Shown: piece by piece, positions 1-7,036 of the stretch
Layout of the letters: every line of letters begins with the position of its first letter
How positions within the stretch are numbered: position 1 is the stretch's first letter
Source: JAZIHH01 sp036678685
GTDB lineage: Bacteria; Bacillota; UBA4882; UBA10575
Reading direction: 5' to 3'
Length of the DNA: 12,887 bases
Assembly (NCBI GenBank): GCA_036678685.1
Contig: JAZIHH010000007.1
Location: forward strand, 1 to 12,887
Program-made: the position numbers and the translations under genes
The notes under the pieces: generated by a model
Seen by the model: only the letters and a program-made list of their open reading frames with translations
Told to the model about the DNA's origin: nothing
Databases searched by the model: none

Positions 1-114
1 CCATTATACGGACTTAACTCATAGGATCCAATTTTTATGCTGCCAAGACCTTTTAAAACAAGCATCTTTTAAAATACAGGGAACAACGGTGCAAACCAAG
101 GAGGTTGACGAGGC

Positions 115-1323
115 ATGACGTCGATGGAAAAATACTACGCCGACCGGGTCGCTGCCATGGCCGGTAGTGAGCTGGGCGATTTGATGCGACTGGTGGGAAG
201 GGATGATATCATCTCCTTCGCCGGGGGTATTCCTTCTCCGGATATCTTCCCGTTACAAGAGCTGAAGGAGATCACCGCCGCCATTCTGGAAAAAGAATAC
301 CGCCAGGCGTTCCAGTACTCCAGCACGGAAGGGCGGACGGATCTAAAGGATTATATCGTTGACTTCCTTTCCCGGCGGGGGATCAAAACCAAGCGCGAGG
401 AATTAATCATTACCAGCGGTTCCCAGCAGGCTCTGGACATGATCGCCAAGGTTTTCATCAATCCCGGCGACCCGGTGCTGGTGGAAAAACCGGGTTATGT
501 GGGCGGCATTGGCGCCTTCAAAAGTTATCAAGCTGACATCATTGGTATTCCCATGGAGGAAGACGGCATCAGCATTGAGCAACTGGAAGCCGGCCTCAAG
601 GATCTGGCGGCCCAAGGCCGGCAGGCCAAGTTTATTTACCTGGTCCCCGACTACTCCAATCCTTCCGGGACCCGCCTGGCGCCGGAAAAAAGAAAAAAAG
701 TACTGGAACTGGCGGGCGAATATGATTTTTATATCCTGGAAGACACCCCCTACAGTGAATTGAATTATTACGAGGAGCGGCTGGATTTCATCAAGAAATT
801 TGACCGCGACAACCGCGTTATTTTGCTAGGCACCTTCTCCAAATTCTTTGTCCCCGGTTTACGGGTGGCCTGGGTTTGCGCGCCGGCACCTTTCATTGAG
901 TTGTTGGGCCGGACCAAACAGAATGCGGACCTCGCCTCCAACACCATAGGCCAGTTGATCATTGTCCGCGCCGGGGAAAAGGGGTTAATTGAAGCACAAG
1001 CCCGTAAGGTGCACTCTTTTTACCGGGAGCGGCTGGAAGCCATGGGCCGGGCGCTGGAGGAATTTTTCCCGGCGGAGACTTCCTGGTTCAAACCCCGGGG
1101 GGGCTTCTTCTACTGGGTCAGGCTGCCGGCCGGGTTTAACAGTAAAGAGTTGCTGAAAAGGGCCATCGAAGAGGAGAAGGTGGCCTTTGTCCCGGGAACC
1201 GCCTTTTTCGCCGACCCGGCGGATGGTTACCCTTATATGCGGCTCTCCTTTTCCGAGCTTGAGCCCTCAAGGATCCGGGAAGGCCTCAAAAAACTGGCAC
1301 GGTTGATTGCTTCTGGTCCTTGA
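115..1323 (+). CDS. PLP-dependent aminotransferase, MocR/LysN (2-aminoadipate transaminase-like) family
   Basis: Fold-type I aminotransferase of 402 residues, normal length for the stand-alone class I/II LysN/ARO8-like group without a MocR DNA-binding domain. The N-terminal ISFAGGIPSPDIFP segment (33-46) is typical of this subfamily. Visible PLP-site residues are N182 in SNPSG, D210 and Y213 in EDTPY, the Schiff-base lysine K243 in TFSKFF, R250 nearby, and R376 in YMRLSFS, which should bind the substrate carboxylate. The protein should be cytoplasmic and move an amino group between an amino acid and a 2-oxo acid. Substrate cannot be read from sequence; 2-aminoadipate, aromatic, branched-chain or methionine-type substrates are all possible. 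AAGGAGG at 98-104 lies 10 bases before the ATG; a second in-frame ATG at 124 is less well placed. It precedes the methionine importer but is separated by about 270 bases with a new promoter, so it is probably a separate unit. Confidence 0.9.
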   Translation: MTSMEKYYADRVAAMAGSELGDLMRLVGRDDIISFAGGIPSPDIFPLQELKEITAAILEKEYRQAFQYSSTEGRTDLKDYIVDFLSRRGIKTKREELIITSGSQQALDMIAKVFINPGDPVLVEKPGYVGGIGAFKSYQADIIGIPMEEDGISIEQLEAGLKDLAAQGRQAKFIYLVPDYSNPSGTRLAPEKRKKVLELAGEYDFYILEDTPYSELNYYEERLDFIKKFDRDNRVILLGTFSKFFVPGLRVAWVCAPAPFIELLGRTKQNADLASNTIGQLIIVRAGEKGLIEAQARKVHSFYRERLEAMGRALEEFFPAETSWFKPRGGFFYWVRLPAGFNSKELLKRAIEEEKVAFVPGTAFFADPADGYPYMRLSFSELEPSRIREGLKKLARLIASGP

Positions 1324-1440
1324 TGGGGCAAAGATTGCAAATATTTGGCGATATCATGGGATATCGTGGCGCGTATCCGGCAGATGCTTGATAAAGGCCA
1401 TTGCTTAAGAAAATCCTTTTCCATTTTAAAGTTACTGTTA

Positions 1441-1470
1441 TTGACAGCTTAATGGTGGATCAGGTACAAT
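1441..1470 (+). promoter_or_regulatory. Sigma-A-type promoter of the metNIQ operon
   Basis: TTGACA at 1441-1446 and TACAAT at 1465-1470 are separated by 18 bases, a near-consensus housekeeping promoter. Transcription would start near 1477, giving a leader of about 120 bases before metN. Confidence 0.7.
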
Positions 1471-1505
1471 AACCCTAACTTAATGCATTTTTCATTTAAT
1501 TATAA

Positions 1506-1575
1506 ACCGGCGGCCGTCATTTTGGGCGAAGGCCCCAGAGGCTCGGCATTTTCCCCGGTGAGCCGGCCAGACGGG
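1506..1575 (+). promoter_or_regulatory. GC-rich structured leader of metNIQ
   Basis: Several complementary segments lie in the metN leader: GGCTC (1540-1544) with GAGCC (1560-1564), CCGGC (1507-1511) with GCCGG (1562-1566), and CCGTC (1514-1518) with GACGG (1570-1574). Some exclude each other. The S-box core expected for a SAM-I riboswitch and T-box signatures are both absent, and no U-run follows. It could fold over or near the Shine-Dalgarno at 1582-1590. Function is not established. Confidence 0.3.
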
Positions 1576-1597
1576 TCTTGCGGGGAGGTGGGCGAAG

Positions 1598-2656
1598 ATG
1601 TCACAAGTGATGATCGAATTGGCAAATGTTACGAAGATCTATGGCCAGGGCGAGAAACGGGTCGTTGCTCTGGATAACGTCAGTTTAAAGATTAACAAAG
1701 GCGAAATTTTTGGCATTATCGGATTAAGCGGCGCCGGAAAGAGTACTTTGGTCCGGTGTATCAATAAATTGGAGGTTCCCCAGGCGGGAACGATCACCAT
1801 CGCCGGACAGGAAATCACGAAATTAAAAGGGAAGGAACTGCGGAAGACCCGGCGAAAGATTGGGATGATCTTCCAACATTTTAACCTCCTTTCTTCCCGT
1901 ACCGTTTATGGCAATATTGCTTTCCCCCTGGAAATTGCCGGGGTCAAGCGGTCCGAGATCAAAGTGCGGGTCCTTTCCTTAATCGATCTGGTCGGGCTTT
2001 CCGATAAAGTATCCGCTTATCCCTCGGAATTAAGCGGTGGACAAAAGCAACGGGTGGGAATTGCGCGCGCTTTGGCCAACAACCCGGAGGTTCTCCTTTG
2101 CGACGAGGCCACCTCGGCCCTGGATCCGGAGACCACCAAGTCCATCCTGGGACTGCTGCAAGATATCAATCAACGTTTTAACCTGACGATCGTCCTGATT
2201 ACCCACCAGATGAATGTGATTAAGGAGATCTGTGACACCGTCGCCGTCATCGAAGACGGCCGTATCGTCGAACAGGGGCCGGTCGTCGAGGTTTTTGCCC
2301 GTCCTCGGACCCCGACCGCCCGCCGTTTTATGAAGAGTGTCCTGCCGACGGAGATTCCCGCGGAAATCCAGGAGCGGGCTTTAAAGATGGACGACCGGAA
2401 GCGGGGCGGGGAAACGGTACGGATCTCTTTCATCGGTGATGTCGCCGGCGAACCGGTGATTTCTTCTTTAATCCGGAAATTCCAAGTTGATGTCAATATT
2501 CTCTACGCCCATCTGGACTATATTAAAAACACCCCCTTTGGTTCCCTGATCATCGATTTGATGGGCGAACGGCAAAAGATCGAAGCCGCCATGGAGTTTC
2601 TTAAAGACCGCGGATTGGAAGTGGAGGTGTTAAACGGTGTGGAACCTACTGCTTAA
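1598..2656 (+). CDS. metN: Methionine ABC transporter ATP-binding protein MetN, with NIL domain
   Basis: Cytoplasmic ATPase of a MetNIQ-type importer that powers uptake of methionine or its derivatives. Walker A GLSGAGKST is at 42-50, Q-loop glutamine at 93, signature LSGGQ at 145-149, Walker B VLLCDE at 165-170 with catalytic E170, and the switch histidine at H203. Residues about 273-347 form the C-terminal NIL domain; in characterised MetN proteins this domain binds methionine and inhibits transport when the internal pool is high. That domain and the 352-residue length separate MetN from general amino-acid ABC ATPases. GGGGAGGTG at 1582-1590 supports the ATG at 1598. The gene overlaps metI by 20 bases, which suggests translational coupling. 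Confidence 0.95.
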   Translation: MSQVMIELANVTKIYGQGEKRVVALDNVSLKINKGEIFGIIGLSGAGKSTLVRCINKLEVPQAGTITIAGQEITKLKGKELRKTRRKIGMIFQHFNLLSSRTVYGNIAFPLEIAGVKRSEIKVRVLSLIDLVGLSDKVSAYPSELSGGQKQRVGIARALANNPEVLLCDEATSALDPETTKSILGLLQDINQRFNLTIVLITHQMNVIKEICDTVAVIEDGRIVEQGPVVEVFARPRTPTARRFMKSVLPTEIPAEIQERALKMDDRKRGGETVRISFIGDVAGEPVISSLIRKFQVDVNILYAHLDYIKNTPFGSLIIDLMGERQKIEAAMEFLKDRGLEVEVLNGVEPTA

Positions 2657-3278
2657 GGCGTTAGGGGAAACCTTGTATATGGTGGGGACATCCCTGGTTT
2701 TATCCGCCCTGTTTGGGGTCCCGCTGGGCATTGTTTTGGTCATCACCGAGCCGCGTCATATTAAACCGGCGCCGCTCGTTCATAAATTCTTGTCGACGAT
2801 CATTAATATCGGGCGCTCCCTGCCTTTTATCATTTTGCTGGTAGCCATCATCCCCTTTACCCGCCTGGTGGTGGGGACCTCCATCGGGACGACCGGGGCG
2901 ATCGTTCCCTTAACGGTCAATGCGATCCCGTTTACGGCCCGGGTGGTGGAGACGGCCCTGCTCGAAATCGACCGGGGAGTAATTGAGGCGGCCCAAGCGA
3001 TGGGGGCGACGACCGGTCAGATCATTACCAAAGTCATGATTCCGGAGGCCGTGCCGGGGCTGATCTTAGGTTTAACCATGGTGGCGGTTAACCTCATCGG
3101 TTACTCGGCGATGGCCGGCGCCGTCGGCGGCGGCGGACTGGGTGATCTCTCAATCCGTTACGGTTACCAGCGTTTCCGGGGCGATATCATGTTCTTTACC
3201 GTGGTGATTTTGGTGGCTGTAGTCCAGGGAATCCAGTCCTGTGGCAGTTGGCTGGCCGCCCGTTTGAACCGTCGCTAG
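2637..3278 (+). CDS. metI: Methionine ABC transporter permease MetI
   Basis: Integral membrane permease of 213 residues, the usual size for MetI, with about five transmembrane segments. The EAA coupling loop (EAAQAMGATTGQI, starting at about residue 117) contacts the MetN ATPase. The SAMAGAVGGGGLGDLSIRYGY stretch after it is strongly conserved in MetI. It starts with GTG at 2637, inside metN, preceded by GGAGGTG about eight bases upstream. Two MetI and two MetN subunits are expected to form the membrane complex. The next gene encodes the binding protein, completing a standard metNIQ order. Confidence 0.95.
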   Translation: MWNLLLKALGETLYMVGTSLVLSALFGVPLGIVLVITEPRHIKPAPLVHKFLSTIINIGRSLPFIILLVAIIPFTRLVVGTSIGTTGAIVPLTVNAIPFTARVVETALLEIDRGVIEAAQAMGATTGQIITKVMIPEAVPGLILGLTMVAVNLIGYSAMAGAVGGGGLGDLSIRYGYQRFRGDIMFFTVVILVAVVQGIQSCGSWLAARLNRR

Positions 3279-3286
3279 TGCGGCTT

Positions 3287-3306
3287 AAACTGAAATAAAC
3301 TGAAAT
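3287..3306 (+). repeat. Tandem 10-bp repeat between metI and metQ
   Basis: AAACTGAAAT occurs twice head to tail (3287-3296 and 3297-3306), shortly after the metI stop. A perfect palindrome GTGGTACCAC follows at 3314-3323. No promoter or terminator is evident in this 116-base gap, so metQ is probably on the same transcript. Confidence 0.6.
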
Positions 3307-3394
3307 TTTTGGCGTGGTACCACCCAGCAGCAAACAACCCGTTGCGGTGGGACAGCCAAAGTGACAATAAAATGATATGAATGGAGGGGAAATG

Positions 3395-4195
3395 ATGAGC
3401 AAAAGATGGTTATTGGTAGCGGGCGTGATTTTATTGGTCGGGCTGGTGGGTCTTTCCTCCCTCTTTTCCGCCGAAACCAAGGTTTTGAAAGTGGGAGCCT
3501 CACCCACGCCCCATGCGGAGATTCTTGCGGAGATTAAACCCCTTTTGGCGCAGGAGGGAATTGAACTCGAGATCATCGAGTTCCAAGATTACGTCCAGCC
3601 CAACTTGGCCCTGGCAGAGGGAGAGCTGGATGCGAACTTTTTCCAACACATCCCCTACCTTGAACAGTTCTGCAAGGATCACCGGTTGGCCCTCACCTAT
3701 ATCGCCAAAGTGCATATCGAGCCGATGGGCGTCTACTCGAGAAAAATTAAATCGCTCTCGGAATTAAGGAACAGGGCCGTGGTTGCCATTCCCAATGACC
3801 CGACCAACTGCGGACGCGCCCTTTTACTCCTGGAACAGGCCCAGTTAATCGAGTTGAAAGAGGGTGTCGGGCTGGTCGCCACCGAACTGGATGTGGTCAA
3901 GAACCCGAAGAACCTGCAGATTAAACCGTTGGAAGCCGCCCAGTTGCCGCGGGTCCTGGACGAGGTCGATCTGGCGGTGATCAACACCAACTACGCTCTC
4001 CCGGCCCAGCTGGTACCGACCAGGGATGCCTTGTTCATTGAGGGCAGCGAGTCGCCGTATGCCAATGTCCTGGCGGTAAGGGAAGAAGACAAAAACGATC
4101 CGGCCCTGCAAAAGCTGGCGCAAGCCCTGAATAGCAGCGTAGTTAAAGAGTATTTACTCAAAAATTATCAAGGCGACATTGTTCCCGCCTTCTAA
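3395..4195 (+). CDS. metQ: Methionine-binding protein MetQ (NlpA family), no lipobox
   Basis: Extracytoplasmic binding component of the MetNI importer (NlpA/Lipoprotein_9 family), delivering methionine to the permease. The mature part begins near KVLKVGASPTPHAEIL and contains the family segments VQPNLALAEGELDANFFQH, KIKSLSELR, AIPNDPTNCGRALLLLE and LDEVDLAVINTNYA. GGAGG at 3383-3387 is seven bases from the ATG at 3395 and only four from the ATG at 3392; the in-frame ATG at 3377 precedes the Shine-Dalgarno and is unlikely. The N-terminus is basic and then strongly hydrophobic (LLVAGVILLVGLVGLSSLF) but has no cysteine, so the usual lipid anchor is missing. The A/E junction after it is a poor signal peptidase I site, so an uncleaved helix may anchor the protein. 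Last gene of the operon; a strong terminator follows. Confidence 0.93.
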   Translation: MSKRWLLVAGVILLVGLVGLSSLFSAETKVLKVGASPTPHAEILAEIKPLLAQEGIELEIIEFQDYVQPNLALAEGELDANFFQHIPYLEQFCKDHRLALTYIAKVHIEPMGVYSRKIKSLSELRNRAVVAIPNDPTNCGRALLLLEQAQLIELKEGVGLVATELDVVKNPKNLQIKPLEAAQLPRVLDEVDLAVINTNYALPAQLVPTRDALFIEGSESPYANVLAVREEDKNDPALQKLAQALNSSVVKEYLLKNYQGDIVPAF

Positions 4196-4249
4196 AAGGG
4201 AGAGGGTTCAAAGGAATTCCCCGGGCAAGCCGGCCCTTTCCCAACAGTG

Positions 4250-4290
4250 GAAAGAAAAAAAGATCTGGTTTCAGATCTTTTTTTCTTTCT
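4250..4290 (+). terminator. Intrinsic terminator of metNIQ
   Basis: A perfect 18-bp inverted repeat (4250-4267 and 4272-4289) with a 4-base GTTT loop. The outer stem is A-rich on the left and U-rich on the right, so the RNA would carry a U-run in either direction. It lies 54 bases after the metQ stop. Confidence 0.85.
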
Positions 4291-4372
4291 CCAACAACCG
4301 TCCTGCGGCGGGGTTTACCGGGCTATAGGGCAAAGATGCGGCTGACCGCAACCGTTGAAATAATTTTTTGGG

Positions 4373-4401
4373 TTTACATTTAATATTTTTTGCGGTATAA
4401 T
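4373..4401 (+). promoter_or_regulatory. Promoter of tRNA-Val
   Basis: TTTACA at 4373-4378 and a consensus TATAAT at 4396-4401 are separated by 17 bases. Transcription would begin about 12-15 bases before the mature tRNA 5' end. Confidence 0.75.
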
Positions 4402-4421
4402 TGGTTTTGCACCGATAAAAT

Positions 4422-4496
4422 GGGCGAATAGCTCAGGGGGAGAGCACTTGCCTTACAAGCAAGGGGTCGCTGGTTCAAATCCAGCTTCGCCCACCA
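4422..4496 (+). tRNA. tRNA-Val (anticodon UAC), encoded CCA
   Basis: Full cloverleaf. The acceptor stem GGGCGAA (4422-4428) pairs perfectly with TTCGCCC (4486-4492), followed by A4493 and encoded CCA (4494-4496). The D-arm is GCTC/GAGC. The anticodon stem CTTGC/GCAAG encloses loop CTTACAA with TAC at 4454-4456, which reads valine codons. The T-arm GCTGG/CCAGC encloses TTCAAAT. It has its own promoter and appears to be a single tRNA rather than a cluster. Confidence 0.97.
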
Positions 4497-4548
4497 GTTA
4501 AAACCCCATTCGAAATAAATAATAAAAACAGGTTTGTGTCCATCCGGT

Positions 4549-4574
4549 GTCCAAGGAAAATGGACTTATTTTTT
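4549..4574 (+). terminator. Weak candidate terminator after tRNA-Val
   Basis: GTCCA (4549-4553) and TGGAC (4561-4565) form a 5-bp stem with a 7-base loop, followed by TTATTTTTT (4566-4574). The stem is short, but the position about 50 bases after the tRNA and the U-rich tail fit termination. Confidence 0.4.
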
Positions 4575-4636
4575 ATTCCGGTAATATTCCAACCGGTCCC
4601 CGCAGTTTTTCACCGCAGGTTCCAGCCTCCCCGGTT

Positions 4637-4900
4637 TTACTTCCATCCTTCCCAGTCTGATTTCCTGTCCACGTACAACTGGCCGGTGGTATCCAGTTGG
4701 GCAACGACCACTTCCGACAGGTCGTTTATTCCCAGATTATTCAGTTGTTGTTTTAGCCAATCCTCAGTCAGGTTCAGTTCGGACAACCGGTGGTGGGCGA
4801 CATTTCCGTCCACCACCAATATTTGGGGCATCCCTTTGTATGCGGTGTCCAAATTGAGATCCCGGGGAGTCACCGGCTGGTGTTGGGATTTGGGAAGCAC
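4637..4900 (-). pseudogene. C-terminal remnant of a DUF421/YetF-family membrane protein
   Basis: The minus strand reads 87 residues that match the last subdomain of DUF421 (YetF/YdfR/YkjA) proteins: a PVTPRDLN linker, KGMPQILVVDGNV, then a WLKQQLNNLGI helix and a VVVAQLDTTGQLYVDRK ending. Intact members are about 200-230 residues or more, with three N-terminal transmembrane helices and a first soluble subdomain; all of that is missing. The fragment opens with GTG at 4900 directly after an in-frame TAA, with further in-frame stops upstream and no clear Shine-Dalgarno, so it is probably a decayed 3' end. The natural C-terminus and stop appear intact. DUF421 proteins are common in endospore formers, and some are linked to spore membrane properties. 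It is convergent with tRNA-Val. Confidence 0.7.
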
Positions 4901-5101
4901 ACTTAAATCACCATTTACTTAGCATGCCCGCTTAAAAATGTTTTATGTGGATCTTACCAGGGGTTATGGAAAAAGTAGTAAACAGGAATTAAAGGAAAAT
5001 TAATAATCATGGAGAATCAAAACGAAAGATTAATAAAAAGTTTTCCCCAGCTCCGGCTTGTCAATCCAAAGCAGGCAACTGCCAAACAATATCCTTATGG
5101 T

Positions 5102-5107
5102 GGAGGG
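5102..5107 (+). promoter_or_regulatory. Ribosome binding site that sets the start of the M50-like gene
   Basis: GGAGGG at 5102-5107 lies nine bases before the ATG at 5117. The longer in-frame start at 5009 has only a poorly spaced AGGAAA upstream and would add 36 polar residues before the first transmembrane helix. Confidence 0.65.
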
Positions 5108-5116
5108 AAACCGGCA

Positions 5117-5646
5117 ATGCGAAAATTTTCCGCCTTCCTCCTGGCGTTCATTATCTGTGCCGTTATACATGAAGGCATCCACGCCCTCATGGCTACGGCC
5201 TTCAATGAGTATCAAGATTTTCGCGTGCACCCCTATGGATTGGAAGTTGTATACAAAACCCCCTCCCGGAAAGAGCAGGTATCAAGTGGGGTTTCATCTC
5301 CGGAATGAGTAATGTGGTCACTCTTTTATTGGGCTATTTAATGTTTTTCTTCCGGGCAAAGATCAGACGTTTGCCAAGTCCCTTTTTGAGCGCCTTGGGC
5401 TACTGGCTGATCATTCTTTTATTGCTGTTGGATCCGGCGAATCTCGCAATTGGTCCTTTTATCTACGGAGGCGACACCGGCGGAATTGTCGTAGGATTCG
5501 GCCTTAATCAGTATTTGGTGCAGATTGTATTTTTAGTGATCTTCCTCCTGAACAGGGAACTTATTGCCCAAAAACTATTGCCGGCGTATGGGGTAAAAAC
5601 CAAACATCCCCTCTTCCGGCCGTGGATAAAGATAACTAATAATTGA
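5117..5646 (+). pseudogene. M50-like membrane zinc metalloprotease, split by a frameshift
   Basis: A small polytopic membrane protein with a zinc-protease motif. From the ATG at 5117 the first part reads a hydrophobic helix running into HEGIH at residues 18-22 (HExxH, membrane-embedded as in M50/site-2-protease-like proteins), followed by GLEVVYKTP. That frame stops at 5308. The frame one base back reads ERAGIKWGFISGMSNVV, then several hydrophobic helices to a stop at 5646, and joins smoothly after KTP. The two frames are related as if one base were lost around 5259-5269, where there is a CCCCC run and a CCC. The joined protein is about 176 residues. Substrate is unknown. A conserved C-terminal third zinc ligand is not obvious. 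It could be a true pseudogene or a read error; I see no good slippery heptamer for programmed frameshifting. Confidence 0.65.
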
Positions 5647-5659
5647 CGTTTAAAGCAGA

Positions 5660-5853
5660 CAAGTTACCCAAGGGTTTTACCGCCGGGGCGAGCCATGCCA
5701 CCGGTAACGGCGGGATGCAAGCGCAAAGTGGAGAAAATACGATACTGTTTAAAAGAAACTGTTTAGAATTTGTTTATAGTTACCATGTAAAATGAATCCA
5801 TGTGGGCTAATCTTAAGTCCATATGGATTTTTTTATTGGAAAGGAGGAATACG
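5660..5853 (+). promoter_or_regulatory. Candidate cis-regulatory leader upstream of lipoprotein gene
   Basis: A GC-rich block at 5677-5714 can form CCGCCG (5680-5685) with CGGCGG (5708-5713), or TTACC (5677-5681) with GGTAA (5703-5707), or a GTAA-capped CCG/CGG hairpin (5701-5710). These are mutually exclusive. ACTGTTTA is repeated at 5744-5751 and 5758-5765. A terminator-like hairpin (5795-5834) then ends 19 bases before the GTG of the lipoprotein gene. Aptamer-like block plus terminator plus Shine-Dalgarno is the layout of an attenuator or riboswitch. I could not match it to a known class. Confidence 0.35.
5795..5834 (+). terminator. Terminator or attenuator hairpin just before the lipoprotein gene
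   Basis: AATCCATGTGG (5795-5805) pairs with CCATATGGATT (5819-5829) over 11 bp including one G-U pair, with a 13-base loop, followed by TTTTT at 5830-5834. It could end the M50-like transcript or act as an attenuator of the next gene; its closeness to the Shine-Dalgarno at 5841 favours a control role. Confidence 0.6.
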
Positions 5854-6831
5854 GTGAAGAAAATTTTCTTGGGAGTGCTTATCTTCACTCTCCTGCTTGC
5901 CCTGGCCGGATGCGGAGGGAGCGGGGGCGGTGGAGGGGGCGGCACAGGGCAGACGGAGACCGGAATCATCCAAGGTTTTGTTTATGCACCTGATGAGACT
6001 ACCCCGATTATTGGCGCCACAGTAACAGTGGAGGGCACCGGGCAAACAGCAACCACTTTTTCACAAGGGGCTTATACCTTAACAAATGTCCCGGCAGGTA
6101 CGCAGAAGATTATCGCGGTCAAAGGGCATTATCGTGCGGAAACCACCGTCACGGTTACCAAAGGCCAAACCACCACCGCAACACTGGCTGTAGCCCCCAC
6201 CGGGAAAATTGGCGTGGTCAAAGGCGAACATGATGACATCGGGGCAGTCTTGACTTCCTTGAAGATTCCTTATGAAGAGATTAGCGAACCGGGAACCACA
6301 TTTGCCGACCAAGATAAATTAGGAGAATTAAAGGTCATCTTATTTGCCAGCGGTGAAGGCCAGACATATTCGTTTCTATATAGTGCTCCCGGTGTCTTCA
6401 ATGAGACCATTATAAACAATTTGCGAAACTTTGTGGCGCAAGGCGGAAGTATCTATGCTTCAGATTGGGCCATGAGCCTGATTGAAGCTTTGTATCCCGG
6501 CAAAATTCAGTCTTTGGGTCAACAAGGAAAAAAGCAGACCATCGTAGCACCCATTAGAAACCCTGACATCCAGACCTTTTTGGGTAAAGGCACCGCTAAT
6601 GTTAAATTTAATTTTGATTTTTGGGTGGTCATCGAAAGCGTCGCCGACGGGGTTACGGTTGACCTGGAGGGTACTGTCCAAACACACGAGGAAGGGCAGA
6701 AAGCCAATACTCCTCTAGTTGTCCATTTCTCGGAAGGCAAAGGTTATGTCGTATATACCTCCTTCTATAACGAAGCGACTGCTAGTGATGATATGAAAAA
6801 AATCGTGGATTATTTGGTACTCTCCTTATAA
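5854..6831 (+). CDS. Lipoprotein with carboxypeptidase-regulatory-like and GATase/ThuA-like domains
   Basis: Surface lipoprotein of 325 residues starting at GTG 5854, chosen because AAGGAGG at 5841-5847 is well spaced and because the N-terminus then reads MKKIFLGVLIF followed by a lipobox LALAGC with the lipidated cysteine at position 20. A glycine-rich tether (GGSGGGGGGG) follows. Residues about 36-115 form a beta-sandwich of the carboxypeptidase regulatory-like/PEGA type (GIIQGFVY, IIGATVTVEGTG, GAYTLTNVPAGTQKI). Residues about 118-325 resemble the class I glutamine-amidotransferase-like fold seen in ThuA-type proteins (KIGVVKGEHDD, LKVILFASG, LRNFVAQGGSIYASDW, GYVVYTSF). I see no clear catalytic Cys-His-Glu triad, so a binding role is likely. 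Function is unknown. It may be controlled by the hairpin leader before it. The amidohydrolase downstream is convergent. Confidence 0.8.
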   Translation: MKKIFLGVLIFTLLLALAGCGGSGGGGGGGTGQTETGIIQGFVYAPDETTPIIGATVTVEGTGQTATTFSQGAYTLTNVPAGTQKIIAVKGHYRAETTVTVTKGQTTTATLAVAPTGKIGVVKGEHDDIGAVLTSLKIPYEEISEPGTTFADQDKLGELKVILFASGEGQTYSFLYSAPGVFNETIINNLRNFVAQGGSIYASDWAMSLIEALYPGKIQSLGQQGKKQTIVAPIRNPDIQTFLGKGTANVKFNFDFWVVIESVADGVTVDLEGTVQTHEEGQKANTPLVVHFSEGKGYVVYTSFYNEATASDDMKKIVDYLVLSL

Positions 6832-6856
6832 AAGCCTGACTTTATAATACCCCCGC

Positions 6857-6919
6857 ACATTGCCTGGTTTTGGTTGCCTGGTCTTGGTTGAGCGATCGCC
6901 GGCCAAGACCAGGCAATGT
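6857..6919 (+). repeat. Tandem 14-bp repeat facing one inverted copy
   Basis: Two adjacent near-identical 14-mers, TTGCCTGGTTTTGG (6860-6873) and TTGCCTGGTCTTGG (6874-6887), are followed by one inverted copy, CCAAGACCAGGCAA (6903-6916). The inverted copy pairs perfectly with the second 14-mer (15-base loop). With flanking bases it also pairs over 17 bp with the first (6857-6873 with 6903-6919, one G-U). Only one hairpin can form at a time. It sits between convergent genes but lacks a U-run on either strand. Confidence 0.8.
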
Positions 6920-7036
6920 TACTTGTATGAACGGCAGCAGGTTAAGGCAGGGAATGGTCCCGCTCCTTCCAAACCAATCCGCGCCTTGCCAAAAGAACTC
7001 TTCTATGCTAAAGCTGTGGAATTGTGGCGGGCTTTT

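Noticed and set aside
1..114. Possible promoter around TAAAAT at 70-75 for the aminotransferase
   Set aside because: No acceptable -35 element at the right spacing; too weak to list.
3311..3350. GTGGTACCAC before metQ resembles the T-box GGTGGTACCGCG motif
   Set aside because: There is no stem I, specifier loop or terminator around it, and it lies inside an operon 70 bases before metQ. It is a short palindrome that matches by chance.
4536..4922. Plus-strand open frame of 128 codons
   Set aside because: It lies opposite the DUF421 C-terminal match, has no Shine-Dalgarno and reads low-complexity Pro/Ser/Phe sequence typical of an antisense frame.
5009..5116. Longer N-terminus for the M50-like protein
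   Set aside because: Adds 36 polar residues before the first membrane helix, and the ATG at 5117 has a much better Shine-Dalgarno.
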